In this document: piece after piece, positions 1-8,194 of the stretch
Layout of the letters: each line of letters opens with the position of its first letter
Position numbering within the stretch: the first letter of the stretch is position 1
NCBI RefSeq assembly: GCF_004152845.1
Contig: NZ_SEON01000007.1
Span: 1 to 64,000, forward strand
Direction: 5' to 3'
Length of the DNA stretch: 64,000 nt
Origin: Sphingobium fuliginis
Lineage (GTDB): Bacteria; Pseudomonadota; Alphaproteobacteria; Sphingomonadales; Sphingomonadaceae
Notes under the pieces: generated by a model
Databases searched by the model: none
What the model was told of the DNA's origin: nothing
Seen by the model: only the letters and a program-made list of their open reading frames with translations
Program-made: the position numbers and the translations under genes

Positions 1-34
1 GCGTGGTCCGAGCTTGGGGATGTATCTGCACCAT
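1..34 (-). CDS. Possible 5' end of a transposase gene (edge fragment)
   Basis: An ATG at 34-32 on the minus strand opens a frame MVQIHPQARTT that runs off the left edge. The wording resembles the first residues of some IS481-type transposases (a stretch before a helix-turn-helix), but only 11 residues are visible. Nothing more can be claimed without the neighbouring sequence. Confidence 0.2.
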   Translation of the reverse strand, partial: MVQIHPQARTT

Positions 35-161
35 CACGAAACCTCATCAGCAAGAGCAGCAAAGCGCCACGCGTGATCCGCGATAGCGCTCTTTACCATA
101 TCCCAATGATGTGTCGCAACCAGACAGCTAGAGCCGGTCGGGCGCGATCGGCCCCGTGGGT

Positions 162-576
162 TCAGGCGGCGCTATTTCCCGGCACGACGCGCAGGAACAG
201 GTTGCACGAGAGAATCTCGACATCGAGATGATAGCGATGACGCCTGGGCTGAAGCTGCGAGACGCGAAAGCCGCGTTCGGCGGCACAGCGTTGGGCGTTG
301 GCTAGAACCTGCTGCGCCCATGGCAAGTCATCATCATCTGCGATGACCAGCAAGCTTTCGCCGCGATAATCGGTCGCTTCGAAACCACACCATTGTGCTC
401 ACCTCAGGGTGGATTGGTTTAGAAGCAATCATATCTGCCGGACTCGGGAAAGGGATCGAGCACGTTGCACCAGACGGCGTCGAGCACGCCGTCGATCCGT
501 TCCTTTTCAGCAAAGCGTTTGACGGCGCTGACGATGCGCTCGTCGAAATCGAAGACGGTGACCTTCGAGGGGCCAA
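162..576 (-). pseudogene. Decayed SAM-dependent methyltransferase / BpsA-like gene, C-terminal part
   Basis: Read on the minus strand, the remnant starts near FGPSKVTVFDFDERIV, a typical SAM-binding beta-strand with acidic residues, and continues through VLDPFPESGRYDCF. The expected catalytic NPPW motif follows but is broken: in YDCF*TNPP*GEHN both the residue before TNPP and the residue after it are now stop codons. A frameshift near position 390 then restores GFEATDYRGES, VIADDDDLPW and HRYHLDVEILSCNLFLR down to a stop at 162. The order of motifs suggests the predicted-methyltransferase family that includes branched-polyamine synthase BpsA (PF01861), but a general amino-methyltransferase is possible. 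The N-terminal half is missing and is replaced by an IS5-type remnant at about 577. It cannot make a working enzyme. Confidence 0.5.
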
Positions 577-968
577 ACGCGAGTATTTCGGGGCGGGATG
601 ACTGGCTCGCCGCCTTGCTCATAGATGAGATCATGCAGGCTGTCGGCGTCGTAGGCGCGATCAGCGAGCACTTTGTCGGCTGGGATGCCCCGGATGAGAT
701 CGCAAGCGGGAGCCATGTCGTTCTGCTGCCCGGGGCCGAGGAAGAAGCGGATCGGCAGTCCCAGCGCATCGACTACGCATGGACGTTGGTGCCGAACCCC
801 CTCTCGCTCGGCCGAGAGCCTGGGCTTGAGCGCGCCCCCTTTTTACCCGTGCCCGGCGGCTTGAGCCTGAGCGCGGATCACAGTGGCATCGATCGCCAAC
901 CACTCTATGTCGGGATCATCCGACACATGGGGTAATCGCGGGAGCGAGTCGTTGAGATGCCTGTGCAA
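577..968 (-). pseudogene. IS5-family transposase remnant
   Basis: Pieces of one transposase are found in different minus-strand frames: SDDPDIEWLAIDATVIRAQ (the DDE 'IDAT' strand, about 850-925), then AQALGRARGG, then a VDALGLPIRFFLGPGQ-type stretch, then IPADKVLADRAYDADS (about 625-690), then EPVIPP. IDAT and ADRAYDAD are the first two DDE blocks of IS5-family enzymes. The N-terminus and the last block are gone, and at least one frameshift lies between the blocks near 840. The element is dead. Its 3' edge meets the methyltransferase-like remnant at about 577, and its 5' edge meets the inverted repeat in front of the IS110 remnant. Confidence 0.75.
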
Positions 969-986
969 AGGAATTGAACAGGAGGT

Positions 987-1060
987 GGCTGCTCTCCGAT
1001 AAGATGGAAGTACGGGCTCACGACTGGACGCCGGGCCCAAACATCTAGCGGAGAACAGCC
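987..1060. repeat. Imperfect inverted repeat upstream of IS110 remnant
   Basis: GGCTGCTCTCCG at 987-998 is matched, with one mismatch, by the inverted copy CGGAGAACAGCC at 1049-1060, which ends directly at the transposase start codon. The similarity continues weakly inward (ATAAGATGG against CATCTAG). IS110-group elements carry non-coding end sequence here that is known to encode the bridge RNA, so this may be the left-end RNA region or a relic of it. Only the repeat itself is seen directly. Confidence 0.5.
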
Positions 1061-1380
1061 ATGGATGAGTATATCGGACTCGACGTTTCGATGAAAGAGA
1101 CCGCCGTTTCTATCCGTAGTGAGGGCAAGCGGATTTGGCGCGGCAAGTGCGCGTCAAATCCCGCAGCTTTGGCAAAACTTGTTCGCAAGCGGGCGCCCTA
1201 TGCGAAGCGAGTTGTGTTTGAGACCGGGCCGCTGTCGTATGGTTTTTCCATGCCTTGAAGTCCGAAGGGCTGCCAGCGATCTGTATCGATGTACGGCATG
1301 CCAAGGCGGCCCCCGACATGGCGCCGAACAAGACCGATGCTAACGATGCCGACGGGCTGGCACATCTGGCCCAAATCGGC
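1061..1380 (+). pseudogene. IS110-family transposase, N-terminal remnant
   Basis: The frame opens with MDEYIGLDVSMKETAVSI, the RuvC-like DEDD start of IS110 recombinases (first Asp in GLDVS). It continues through VFETGPLS and then hits a premature stop at 1256-1258. A one-base deletion near 1240 explains this: the next frame continues FFHALKSEGLPAICID, then HAKAAPDMAPNKTDANDAD, which carries the second acidic cluster of the family. The similarity stops at about 1380, where sequence of a class II aldolase gene on the other strand begins. About two thirds of the enzyme, including the C-terminal serine domain, is missing, so the element is inactive. Confidence 0.85.
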
Positions 1381-1548
1381 ATCGAGGCGCCCCTTATGCG
1401 CCCGACCGGGTGATGAGGATCGTCCCGTCGGCCAGCCGGGCGGAATAATTGCCGGCGGTCGCGGGCGCCAGGCCACGGGCATCCAGGCGGCGGCCGGCCT
1501 GGCAAGCGCATCCGCTGGATCAGGTAAATCAGGCACGGTGGCGGGCAT
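1381..1548 (-). pseudogene. Class II aldolase / MtnB-like N-terminal fragment
   Basis: On the minus strand an ATG at 1548 gives MPATVPDLPDPADALA. After a frameshift near 1500 it continues GRRLDARGLAPATAGNYSA, RLADGTILITRSG, and after another shift AHKGRLDA. The ATAGNxSxRL...ITxSGxxKGxL pattern is the front of the class II aldolase/adducin family and fits methylthioribulose-1-phosphate dehydratase (MtnB, methionine salvage) best. The metal-binding histidines come later in the protein and are absent, because the gene is cut at about 1380 by IS110-derived sequence. The two frameshifts show it was already or later decayed. The family call is good; the MtnB assignment is tentative. Confidence 0.55.
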
Positions 1549-1879
1549 ATCCAGATCTGGAGAAAACCGCGGTTCGGCGCGGCGCCGGTCATCCCTGTCG
1601 GACGTCCCGGCTGGACAAGGGCGTTCGATGATCCTTCGATGACAAAGAACCATGGCGACCTTAGCGGGCGGAACGGAGGGCCGCAATCGGTCCTTTCACG
1701 ACCCGGAGCGCGCGCAGCACGAAACGATCGGCGGCCGCGCGGCCATTCTCCCGTTCCGCCGGGCTCCGGCGACCGTGAAAACAGGCTTGCTCAACGCTTT
1801 ATGAAATTATCTTGAGTGTCCTGCCGCATCCAGCGTCTAAGGAGAATGGACGGAGGCCAGCTTCATATAGGGATACGGA
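1549..1879. other. Intergenic stretch without a recognisable gene
   Basis: No frame here has convincing protein character. The stretch separates the decayed genes from the aldo-keto reductase and includes AAGGAGAATGG at 1839-1849, which is too far from the start codon at 1880 to be its ribosome-binding site. A half-copy of the motif found in the main locus (TTCATATAGG, 1862-1871) occurs just before the start, but its second half does not match. Confidence 0.5.
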
Positions 1880-2929
1880 ATGGAATATCGCACATTGGGA
1901 CGCACCGGGATCGAGGTCAGCCTGATCTGCCTCGGCACCATGACATGGGGCTCGCAGAACAGCGAGGCGGAGGCGCATGAGCAGCTCGACCACGCGGTGG
2001 GCCACGGCGTCAACTTCATCGACACGGCGGAGGCCTATCCGGTGACGCCCGTATCCCGCGAGACGCAGTTCCTGACCGAAACCTATATCGGCAACTGGAT
2101 CGCGGGCCGGAAGCGGCGGGACGACGTCATAGTCGCCACCAAGATCGCAGGTCCCACCCGCGACGCCGTGCGGGAATTTCGCGGCGGCAACAACCGGCTC
2201 GACCGGCGCAATGTCGAACAGGCGGTGGAGGACAGCCTGCGCCGACTGCGCACCGACTATATCGATCTTTACCAGGTGCACTGGCCCGACCGGCCGGTAC
2301 CGTCCTTCGGCGCTCGCGGCCTCACGCGACTGGACGATACGCCCGACACCGTGCCCATAGAGGAAACGCTGGGCGCGCTGGCCGACCTGGTGCGGGCAGG
2401 AAAGATCCGCCATTTCGGCGTCTCCAACGAAACCCCCTGGGGCGTGTCCGAATATCTGCGCCTGTCGCGTGAGAAAGAATGGCCGCGCGTCGCATCGATC
2501 CAGAATGCCTATAATCTGCTCAACCGCACCTTCGAACATGGGTTGTCGGAATATGCGCTGCGCGAACAGGTGTCGCTGCTCGCCTATTCCCCTCTGGCCG
2601 GCGGCAATCTGACGGGAAAATATCTGGGCGGCCGCATTCCGGAGGGTTCGCGCAGGGACGTGAGCCGCCAGTTCGTGCGGTACGACCTGCCCGGACAACC
2701 GACCGCCAGCGCGCGCTATGTCGCCATCGCGCAGGCCCATGGCCTGCCCCCGGCGCAACTGGCGCTGGCCTTCGTCAACAGCCGGCCCTTCGTCACGTCG
2801 ACGATCATCGGCGCCACATCGCTGGAGCAGCTCAAGATGGACCTCGCCAGCGTCGACGTCCGCCTGGATGCAGATGCGCTGGCCGCCATCGAAGCGATCC
2901 ATCGCGAACTGCCCGATCCCTGCCCCTGA
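1880..2929 (+). CDS. tas: Aldo/keto reductase, Tas type
   Basis: The 349-residue protein is a cytoplasmic NADP(H)-dependent aldo/keto reductase. It starts MEYRTLGRTGIEVS and carries the family's catalytic tetrad: Asp48 and Tyr53 in DTAEAY, Lys88 in VATKIAG and His134 in YQVHWPD. The long insert with PVSRETQFLTETYIGNW and the NRLDRRNVEQAVEDSL helix are typical of the Tas/YghZ branch, which reduces aldehydes and ketones of unknown identity in the cell. The length is normal and the frame is intact. It stands alone between decayed genes and a convergent LysR gene. Substrate cannot be told from sequence. Confidence 0.9.
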   Translation: MEYRTLGRTGIEVSLICLGTMTWGSQNSEAEAHEQLDHAVGHGVNFIDTAEAYPVTPVSRETQFLTETYIGNWIAGRKRRDDVIVATKIAGPTRDAVREFRGGNNRLDRRNVEQAVEDSLRRLRTDYIDLYQVHWPDRPVPSFGARGLTRLDDTPDTVPIEETLGALADLVRAGKIRHFGVSNETPWGVSEYLRLSREKEWPRVASIQNAYNLLNRTFEHGLSEYALREQVSLLAYSPLAGGNLTGKYLGGRIPEGSRRDVSRQFVRYDLPGQPTASARYVAIAQAHGLPPAQLALAFVNSRPFVTSTIIGATSLEQLKMDLASVDVRLDADALAAIEAIHRELPDPCP

Positions 2930-3048
2930 TCGCGGGGATCGGCGGCGATCCTTTAGAAGGCGTGCCGACGGCGCGCTATCACCATATTCGTGCAAAATAC
3001 CCCAAGCGGGGCGCGGCAGGAGCGATTCCGGCCAGGCGTTTCCCGCCA

Positions 3049-3942
3049 TCAGTCCCACGACCCCTGCCGCGCCCGCTCGCGCATCGCCTCCAGGAACAGC
3101 CGCACAGCAGGCATTGCCGCGCGCCCGGCGTCGTAGAGCAGGCTCACCGGCACGGGCGGCGGCGCGTGGTCCTCCAGCAGCCGGACGAGCCGCCCGGCCG
3201 CGACCGCCTCCGCCGCCTGGTAGCTCAGGACATTGGCCACTCCCACCCCTGCCTCGGCCGCCGCGATCGTGCCGTCGATCGTATTGACGGCCAGGCGGGG
3301 AGCGACCTCGACCGTGCTTTCCGCCTTCCCGCCGAAACGCCAGGCGGCGCCGATCCTGATGCCGCTGCCGACGATGCAGCGATGGCCGGCCAGATCGGCC
3401 GGCGTCGCCGGAACGCCATGCGCAGCCAGATAGGCAGGGCTGGCCACGATGGTCTGCCGCACCGATCCGATGCTCATCACCCGCAGCGCGCTGTCGGCCA
3501 GCGGCCCGATCCGCACGGCCACGTCGATCCCTTCCTCGACGATGCGGACATTGCGGTCGATCAGCATCATGCGCGCGCTCAGCCCGTCATGAGCCGCCAG
3601 CAGCGCGCCGATGGCAGGCAGCACATGCAGTCGCCCGAACATCACCGGAGCGGTCACGTAAAGTCGGCCGCGCGGCGCCGACCGGCCGCCCATGACGATC
3701 TGCTCGGCCTCCCGCAGGTCGGACATGATCCGCCGCGCCCGGTCCAGAAAGGCCGCACCTTCGTCCGTCAGCGACACCGCGCGGGTGGAGCGGTGGAACA
3801 GCGTCACGCCCAGATGCCGCTCCAGCGCGGCGACGGCACGGGTGACGGCAGGCGGGGACATGCCCAGCTTGCGCGCTGCGGCGGCGAAGCCGCGCTGGTC
3901 GGCCACCGCGACGAAGGCGGACAGGGCATCGAACCGATCCAT
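3049..3942 (-). CDS. LysR-family transcriptional regulator
   Basis: The protein of 297 residues has an N-terminal winged helix-turn-helix (MDRFDALSAFVAVADQRGF, then AARKLGMSPPAVTRAVAALE) and a C-terminal effector-binding domain with the usual LysR fold. The start at 3942 is chosen because GGGGA lies just upstream and homologues begin with MDRFDAL; an in-frame ATG ten codons earlier has no ribosome-binding site. It is divergent from the PNPOx/VOC gene pair (76 bp between start codons), so by the usual LysR arrangement it probably controls those genes. The residues read as the subgroup that resembles DsdC/CrgA-like repressors of oxidoreductase genes, but no inducer can be named. Confidence 0.9.
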   Translation of the reverse strand: MDRFDALSAFVAVADQRGFAAAARKLGMSPPAVTRAVAALERHLGVTLFHRSTRAVSLTDEGAAFLDRARRIMSDLREAEQIVMGGRSAPRGRLYVTAPVMFGRLHVLPAIGALLAAHDGLSARMMLIDRNVRIVEEGIDVAVRIGPLADSALRVMSIGSVRQTIVASPAYLAAHGVPATPADLAGHRCIVGSGIRIGAAWRFGGKAESTVEVAPRLAVNTIDGTIAAAEAGVGVANVLSYQAAEAVAAGRLVRLLEDHAPPPVPVSLLYDAGRAAMPAVRLFLEAMRERARQGSWD

Positions 3943-4018
3943 TATTCCCCGAACTGAAACAGTGAAAGCCAATCATCGACCATTATCATGCAGCGCGCAA
4001 TGGCTTAGCTTGCCCGGC

Positions 4019-4618
4019 ATGGCACAGGTCTATCTCCACACCATGTTCGGCAACGGCGCACGCGCCATGCAGGAAGCCGCCGGTTCGCGCGCTTCCTATG
4101 CGCGCATGGAGGCGAATGCGGGCGCGGCCGACATGCTCACCGACCGGGAGGCGGACTTCATCGCCGCCCGCGACAGCTTCTACATGGCCAGCGTCAGCGA
4201 GGATGGCTGGCCTTACGTCCAGCATCGCGGCGGCCCGGCCGGCTTCCTGCGGCGGATCGGGGACAACCGGATCGGCTTTGCCGATTATCGGGGCAACCGC
4301 CAATATCTCTCGGCCGCGAACCTCGCCGCCGACGACCGGGTGTCCCTGTTCCTGATGGACTATCCCAACCGCCGCCGCCTGAAGCTGATCGGCCATGCCC
4401 ATGGCAGCGACGATCCGGCGACCATCGCGGCGCTGATGACGCCCGGCTATGGCGCCGAACCTGAGCGCGCCTTCCTGATCGATGTCGTGGGCTTCGACTG
4501 GAACTGTCCGCAACATATCACCCCGCGCTTCACGCAGAAGGAGATCGAGCGCCTCACCGCGCCCCTGGTGGACGAGCTCGACCGGCTTCGCGCACGCATT
4601 GCCGAACTGGAAGGATAG
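4019..4618 (+). CDS. Pyridoxamine 5'-phosphate oxidase-family flavin protein
   Basis: The 199-residue protein has a split-barrel flavin-binding fold: FIAARDSFYMASVSEDGWPY, then HRGGPAGFLR, GFADYRGNRQYLS and FLMDYPNRRRLKLIGHA. These blocks are typical of the PNPOx-like family that binds FMN or F420/heme rather than true vitamin B6 oxidases. The C-terminal part (DWNCPQHITPRFTQKEIE) is a conserved extension of this subgroup, followed by a short coiled helix. The start at 4019 lacks a clear ribosome-binding site; a leaderless transcript or the Met nine codons on is possible. It lies five bases ahead of the VOC gene and probably forms an operon with it. Function beyond redox chemistry is unknown. 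Confidence 0.85.
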   Translation: MAQVYLHTMFGNGARAMQEAAGSRASYARMEANAGAADMLTDREADFIAARDSFYMASVSEDGWPYVQHRGGPAGFLRRIGDNRIGFADYRGNRQYLSAANLAADDRVSLFLMDYPNRRRLKLIGHAHGSDDPATIAALMTPGYGAEPERAFLIDVVGFDWNCPQHITPRFTQKEIERLTAPLVDELDRLRARIAELEG

Positions 4619-4623
4619 AAATC

Positions 4624-5034
4624 ATGAAAGACAAACTCACGCGCGGCGTCCATCATGTCGGGCTGACGGTGCCCGATCTCGACCAGGCGCGGGCCTTCTT
4701 CTGCGGCCTGCTCGGCTTCGACGAGGTGGGCGGCGTTCCCGATTATCCCTCCATCTTCCTGTCGGACGGCGCGATCCTCCTCACCCTCTGGCGCGCCGCC
4801 GATCCGCTGAGCGCCCGGGCCTTCGACCGGCGGGCCAATATCGGGCTGCACCATCTCTCGCTCGCGGTGGCCGACGATGCAGCGCTGGACACCGCGTGGG
4901 AGAAGGTGCGCGCCCATCCGGAGGTGGTGGTCGACGCCCCGCCCGGCCCGATCCGCGCCGGATCGGCCACCCGGCACTTCCTGGTCTTCATTCCCGGGGG
5001 CATCCGCCTGGAATTCGCCACGCCCTTTTCCTGA
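4624..5034 (+). CDS. VOC-family protein (glyoxalase/dioxygenase fold)
   Basis: The 136-residue protein shows a single VOC domain in two beta-alpha-beta-beta-beta modules: HHVGLTVPDLDQARAFF at the start and HHLSLAVADDAALDTAWEK in the middle, ending with FIPGGIRLEFATPFS. The first His of HHVGLTV, the second His of HHLSLAV and the Glu of RLEF are the usual metal ligands. AAGGA stands nine bases before the ATG. It follows the flavin protein by five bases, in the unit divergent from a LysR gene. Possible roles are glyoxalase, isomerase or fosfomycin-type resistance; none is supported specifically. Confidence 0.85.
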   Translation: MKDKLTRGVHHVGLTVPDLDQARAFFCGLLGFDEVGGVPDYPSIFLSDGAILLTLWRAADPLSARAFDRRANIGLHHLSLAVADDAALDTAWEKVRAHPEVVVDAPPGPIRAGSATRHFLVFIPGGIRLEFATPFS

Positions 5035-5055
5035 ACCGCCATCCTCCGACGTGCA

Positions 5056-5089
5056 AAGGGCTCCGGAGCATGCATGCTCCGGAGCCCTT
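5056..5089. terminator. Perfect 34-nt palindrome between convergent genes
   Basis: AAGGGCTCCGGAGCATG followed at once by its exact reverse complement forms a 17-bp stem with no spacer. It lies between the end of the VOC gene (5034) and the end of the TonB receptor gene on the other strand (5112). A bidirectional terminator is the likeliest role. A long uridine run is absent on both sides. Confidence 0.65.
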
Positions 5090-5111
5090 CCCATGCGACC
5101 CGGCGAAGGGA

Positions 5112-8078
5112 TTACATGCGGATGCGCAGGCCCACCGAAACCATGCGCCCGATCGGGTTCGACACGAAGCCGTTATAGCCCCATGCGCCGCCCAATATGC
5201 CGTTGGTGTTGCCGTTGTAGAAGGGCGGGTTCTTGTCGAAGATGTTCTGGGCGTCGACATAGATCTGCCATCCCCGGGCGAAGCTTTCACCCTGAAATTC
5301 ATATTGCAGGTGCAGGTCGAACGTATCGTTGGCCTTGACCTTGTCGCCGCCGCCGATCGGGTTGCCGATCGAATTGACGATGATCGGTTCCACCGTCGTG
5401 CTGATCCAGTTGCGGTAGGAACCCGTATGGTTCCAGAACAGATCGGCGGACAGTCCATCCTTGGCCCAGCCCAGTTGTGCGCGGTTCTTGAACCGCACCG
5501 ACGGGAAGGTGGTGTTGTAACCGGAAGTGTTGAGGATGCTGAAGTCCGTGCCGCCGCCGAAATTCTGCCGGAACTTCGTGAAGTAGGTGAAGCCCGTGCC
5601 GATCACGAAGCTGCCCAGTTCACCGATCTCCGTGCGATAGTTGAACTGCCCGTCGATCCCCTCCACCGTCAGGTTGAGCGCATTGCGGCTGCTCTGGTCG
5701 ATCAGGAAATAGACTTGCGGCGGGATCGCGCCCGACACCGTCGCGCCATTGGCGATATTGGCGAACTCGTCGATCTGCGCCTGCGAACAGGTCTGCGGAC
5801 AGATGGTCAGCAGGTTGCGCAGCCCCGCCGAGTTCACGATGGCGCTGGGGCTGGGAGAGGAGACGCCGCCGATGAACTTGTTGTGGAAATAGGTGAAGGC
5901 GGCGGTGAAGCCGGGCAGGAAGCGCGGCGCCAGGTCGATGCCCGCCGACCAGCTGCGGCCCTTTTGCGGGGTCATGTTGGAAAAGCCGCCGCCAAGCTGG
6001 CGCCGCATGCCCTGGATCGCCGGCGTGCCGATGGTGCAGGTGGTCGCATTGCACTGCACGCCGGGGATGTTCGCCACATCGGGATAGTTGGCGATGGGCA
6101 CGGCGATCTGCGTGCCGTTCACGCCGACGCTGCCGGATGCGTAGAGATAGCCCTGCGTCGGATCGCCGATCACCGCGGTCGGCGGCGCCACGAAGGCGCG
6201 GGAATAGTTGCCGCGCAGCTTGACGCCCTCCACCGGCTCCCAGTTCGCGGCGAACTTCGGATTGGTGGTCGATCCCACGTCGCTATAGCTGTCGTAGCGG
6301 CCGGAGATGCTGAGGTCGAAACTGTGGACCAGCGGAATGCCCATATCCGGTGAAACGACCGGAATATAGAGTTCGGCGTAAAGCGACTTCACGTCGCGCT
6401 TGTAGTTATAGACGCGGAAGTTCGAACCGGTCGTGGTCGGGCCGGTATTGTTGGAGCCCGTGATCTTCTGGGTCTGTTCATACCAGAGATATTCGCCGCC
6501 GACCGCGATCTTGAGCTTGCCCGCGGGAAGATTGAACAGCGACCCGTTGAGGTCGAGCTTCATCTGGTTGAAGGTGTTGTAGTTCGTATTTTCGCTATTG
6601 TTGCGATAGAGCGAGCGGATGACCGCTTCGGAAGTCCGGTTGGTGCCGTCGAAGGGCCGCCAGACGTCCAGCGCGTTCGCCGCCGTCAGCGGCAGGTTGA
6701 GCGCGATGACGTTCTGGCCCGGAATGTCGGTCGCCGTGGTGCTGCCGCTCAACTGCGCGGTGCCGTTCAGCGCCAGCAGGGCGCAGGCGGAACAGAAGCC
6801 GTTGACGGTGTTGAGCGCCGAGCGGTTCCAGCCGAAGGCGTCGCTGAAGGTCAGCGTCCAGTCGTCATTGACATGATATTCCGCGACGGCGGTCGAATAG
6901 ATCGAATCCGACTGGGATTCCTGTTCGCCATAATCCGCGTCGGGCAGCAGGGCGAGCCATGTGACCGTCTGCTGCGTGGCGCCGGGCGCGCCCGCGGGCG
7001 CCTGGTAGAAGGGGTTGATCTGGCCGCCCCGGCCCGATCCGGGACCGAATACGGTGGCGTTGGTCAGGCCGCCGGGTCCGGACGCATTATGCGTTTCCTG
7101 GCGGTTATAGTTCATCATCGCGGTGACGGTGAACTTGTCCGAAAAATCGTTCGTGACCTTGATCATCGCATTCGCGCGGAACTGCGAAGGCAGAAGATTG
7201 GCGTAGACCGAATTGTTGCAGGGCGCGTTCGCCTGAATATTGGGAACTGTCGTCGTCGCGCCGGGCGAAAGGAAGACGCCGCTGACCCCCGGCGCGATGA
7301 TCGTCGCGGGGCTGCACTGATAGCTGTTGGTGTTGGTGCCGCCGACCGGACGATAATCGCCCAGGCTGGAAAAGCGGCGGTCCCTGTTCTTCAGTTCCGA
7401 CTGGTCGGAATAGGAGCCCGCGACATAGACGCCGCCCGTGTCCCACTTCTTGCCCCAGATGAAGTTGAAGTTGGTATTGTGATAGCTGTCGGCAAAACCC
7501 GCCTGCGCATTCGCCTCGAACCCGTCGAAGGTCCGCCGGGTGATGAAGTTGACCACGCCCGCGACCGCGTCCGACCCGTAAACGGACGATGCGCCGTCGG
7601 CCAGCACCTCGACCCGCTGGATCGCGCTGACCGGGATGATGTTGGGGTCGGTCTGGGCGAACTGCGTGCCGCCGCCGGGCAGGCGCAGGCCGTCAAGGAT
7701 CACCAGCGTGGTGTTGGACGACGATCCCGCAAGGCTGTGGATCTGCGGCGAATAATAGGAATAGGCATTCTCGCCCTGCGCGACCGAACCGGCCGTGGAA
7801 ATGGACGGCACGGTGTTGACGAGTTGCGACACGTTGACGGGCGCGGTCTTCTCGATCGTATCCTGGCCCACCGAAATCAGGTTGGACCCGACGGGCGCCA
7901 CGCCCCGAATGGCGGAACCGGTGACGACGATGTCGCTATCCGTTACCGACTGGCTGTTCTGGGGCGGCGGCGCGATCGTCGCATTGTCCTGGGCCAGCAC
8001 GGGCTGGCCGGCCACCATCACCGCCGTGATCGCGATCAGCGAACTGTTCAATCGTGCAGGCAGATATTCTCCCAACAT
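5112..8078 (-). CDS. TonB-dependent outer-membrane receptor
   Basis: The 988-residue protein has a signal peptide (about residues 1-29, ending VLAQ), then the short sphingomonad lead DSDIVVTGSAI, a plug domain with LVILDGLRLPGG and RVEVLADGASSVYGSDAVAG, and a large 22-strand barrel. It should import a bulky substrate in a TonB/ExbB-driven way. The start at 8078 (MLGEYLPARL) is chosen over an ATG seven codons earlier because AGGGAGAG lies seven bases upstream. It is the last gene on this side of the accessory locus, 116 bp after a secreted cupin gene. An operator-like 17-mer overlaps the promoter region 17 bp before the start, which ties it to the GntR regulon. The barrel shows no feature that names the substrate. 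Confidence 0.93.
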   Translation of the reverse strand: MLGEYLPARLNSSLIAITAVMVAGQPVLAQDNATIAPPPQNSQSVTDSDIVVTGSAIRGVAPVGSNLISVGQDTIEKTAPVNVSQLVNTVPSISTAGSVAQGENAYSYYSPQIHSLAGSSSNTTLVILDGLRLPGGGTQFAQTDPNIIPVSAIQRVEVLADGASSVYGSDAVAGVVNFITRRTFDGFEANAQAGFADSYHNTNFNFIWGKKWDTGGVYVAGSYSDQSELKNRDRRFSSLGDYRPVGGTNTNSYQCSPATIIAPGVSGVFLSPGATTTVPNIQANAPCNNSVYANLLPSQFRANAMIKVTNDFSDKFTVTAMMNYNRQETHNASGPGGLTNATVFGPGSGRGGQINPFYQAPAGAPGATQQTVTWLALLPDADYGEQESQSDSIYSTAVAEYHVNDDWTLTFSDAFGWNRSALNTVNGFCSACALLALNGTAQLSGSTTATDIPGQNVIALNLPLTAANALDVWRPFDGTNRTSEAVIRSLYRNNSENTNYNTFNQMKLDLNGSLFNLPAGKLKIAVGGEYLWYEQTQKITGSNNTGPTTTGSNFRVYNYKRDVKSLYAELYIPVVSPDMGIPLVHSFDLSISGRYDSYSDVGSTTNPKFAANWEPVEGVKLRGNYSRAFVAPPTAVIGDPTQGYLYASGSVGVNGTQIAVPIANYPDVANIPGVQCNATTCTIGTPAIQGMRRQLGGGFSNMTPQKGRSWSAGIDLAPRFLPGFTAAFTYFHNKFIGGVSSPSPSAIVNSAGLRNLLTICPQTCSQAQIDEFANIANGATVSGAIPPQVYFLIDQSSRNALNLTVEGIDGQFNYRTEIGELGSFVIGTGFTYFTKFRQNFGGGTDFSILNTSGYNTTFPSVRFKNRAQLGWAKDGLSADLFWNHTGSYRNWISTTVEPIIVNSIGNPIGGGDKVKANDTFDLHLQYEFQGESFARGWQIYVDAQNIFDKNPPFYNGNTNGILGGAWGYNGFVSNPIGRMVSVGLRIRM

Positions 8079-8094
8079 GGCTCTCTCCCTCATT

Positions 8095-8111
8095 ATCATA
8101 TACTATAGGAT
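8095..8111. promoter_or_regulatory. Operator-like 17-mer, copy 1 (TonB receptor)
   Basis: ATCATAT-ACT-ATAGGAT. The left arm is exact; the right arm differs from ATATGAT at two bases. It lies 17-33 bp before the receptor start codon on the minus strand, where bound protein would block transcription. It matches five other copies in this locus, including one in front of the GntR gene. Confidence 0.75.
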
Positions 8112-8132
8112 TTTTATGCGAGTTTATGGCTG

Positions 8133-8155
8133 TCCGGAGGCTGAAAGTCTCCGGA
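8133..8155 (-). terminator. Hairpin after the cupin gene
   Basis: TCCGGAG and CTCCGGA form a 7-bp stem with a 9-base loop, 40 bp past the end of the cupin gene at 8195. It lacks a strong uridine run, so it may be a weak or Rho-assisted stop, or only shape the transcript between cupin and receptor. Confidence 0.35.
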
Positions 8156-8194
8156 TTCCGGGGTATTTGGCGATGGCCCCCCAAGGGGCGCGGT

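Noticed and set aside
1862..1878. TTCATATAGGGATACGG before the aldo-keto reductase as a seventh operator
   Set aside because: The left half matches but the right half does not form the inverted arm, and the sequence lies almost at the start codon. A chance match is likely.
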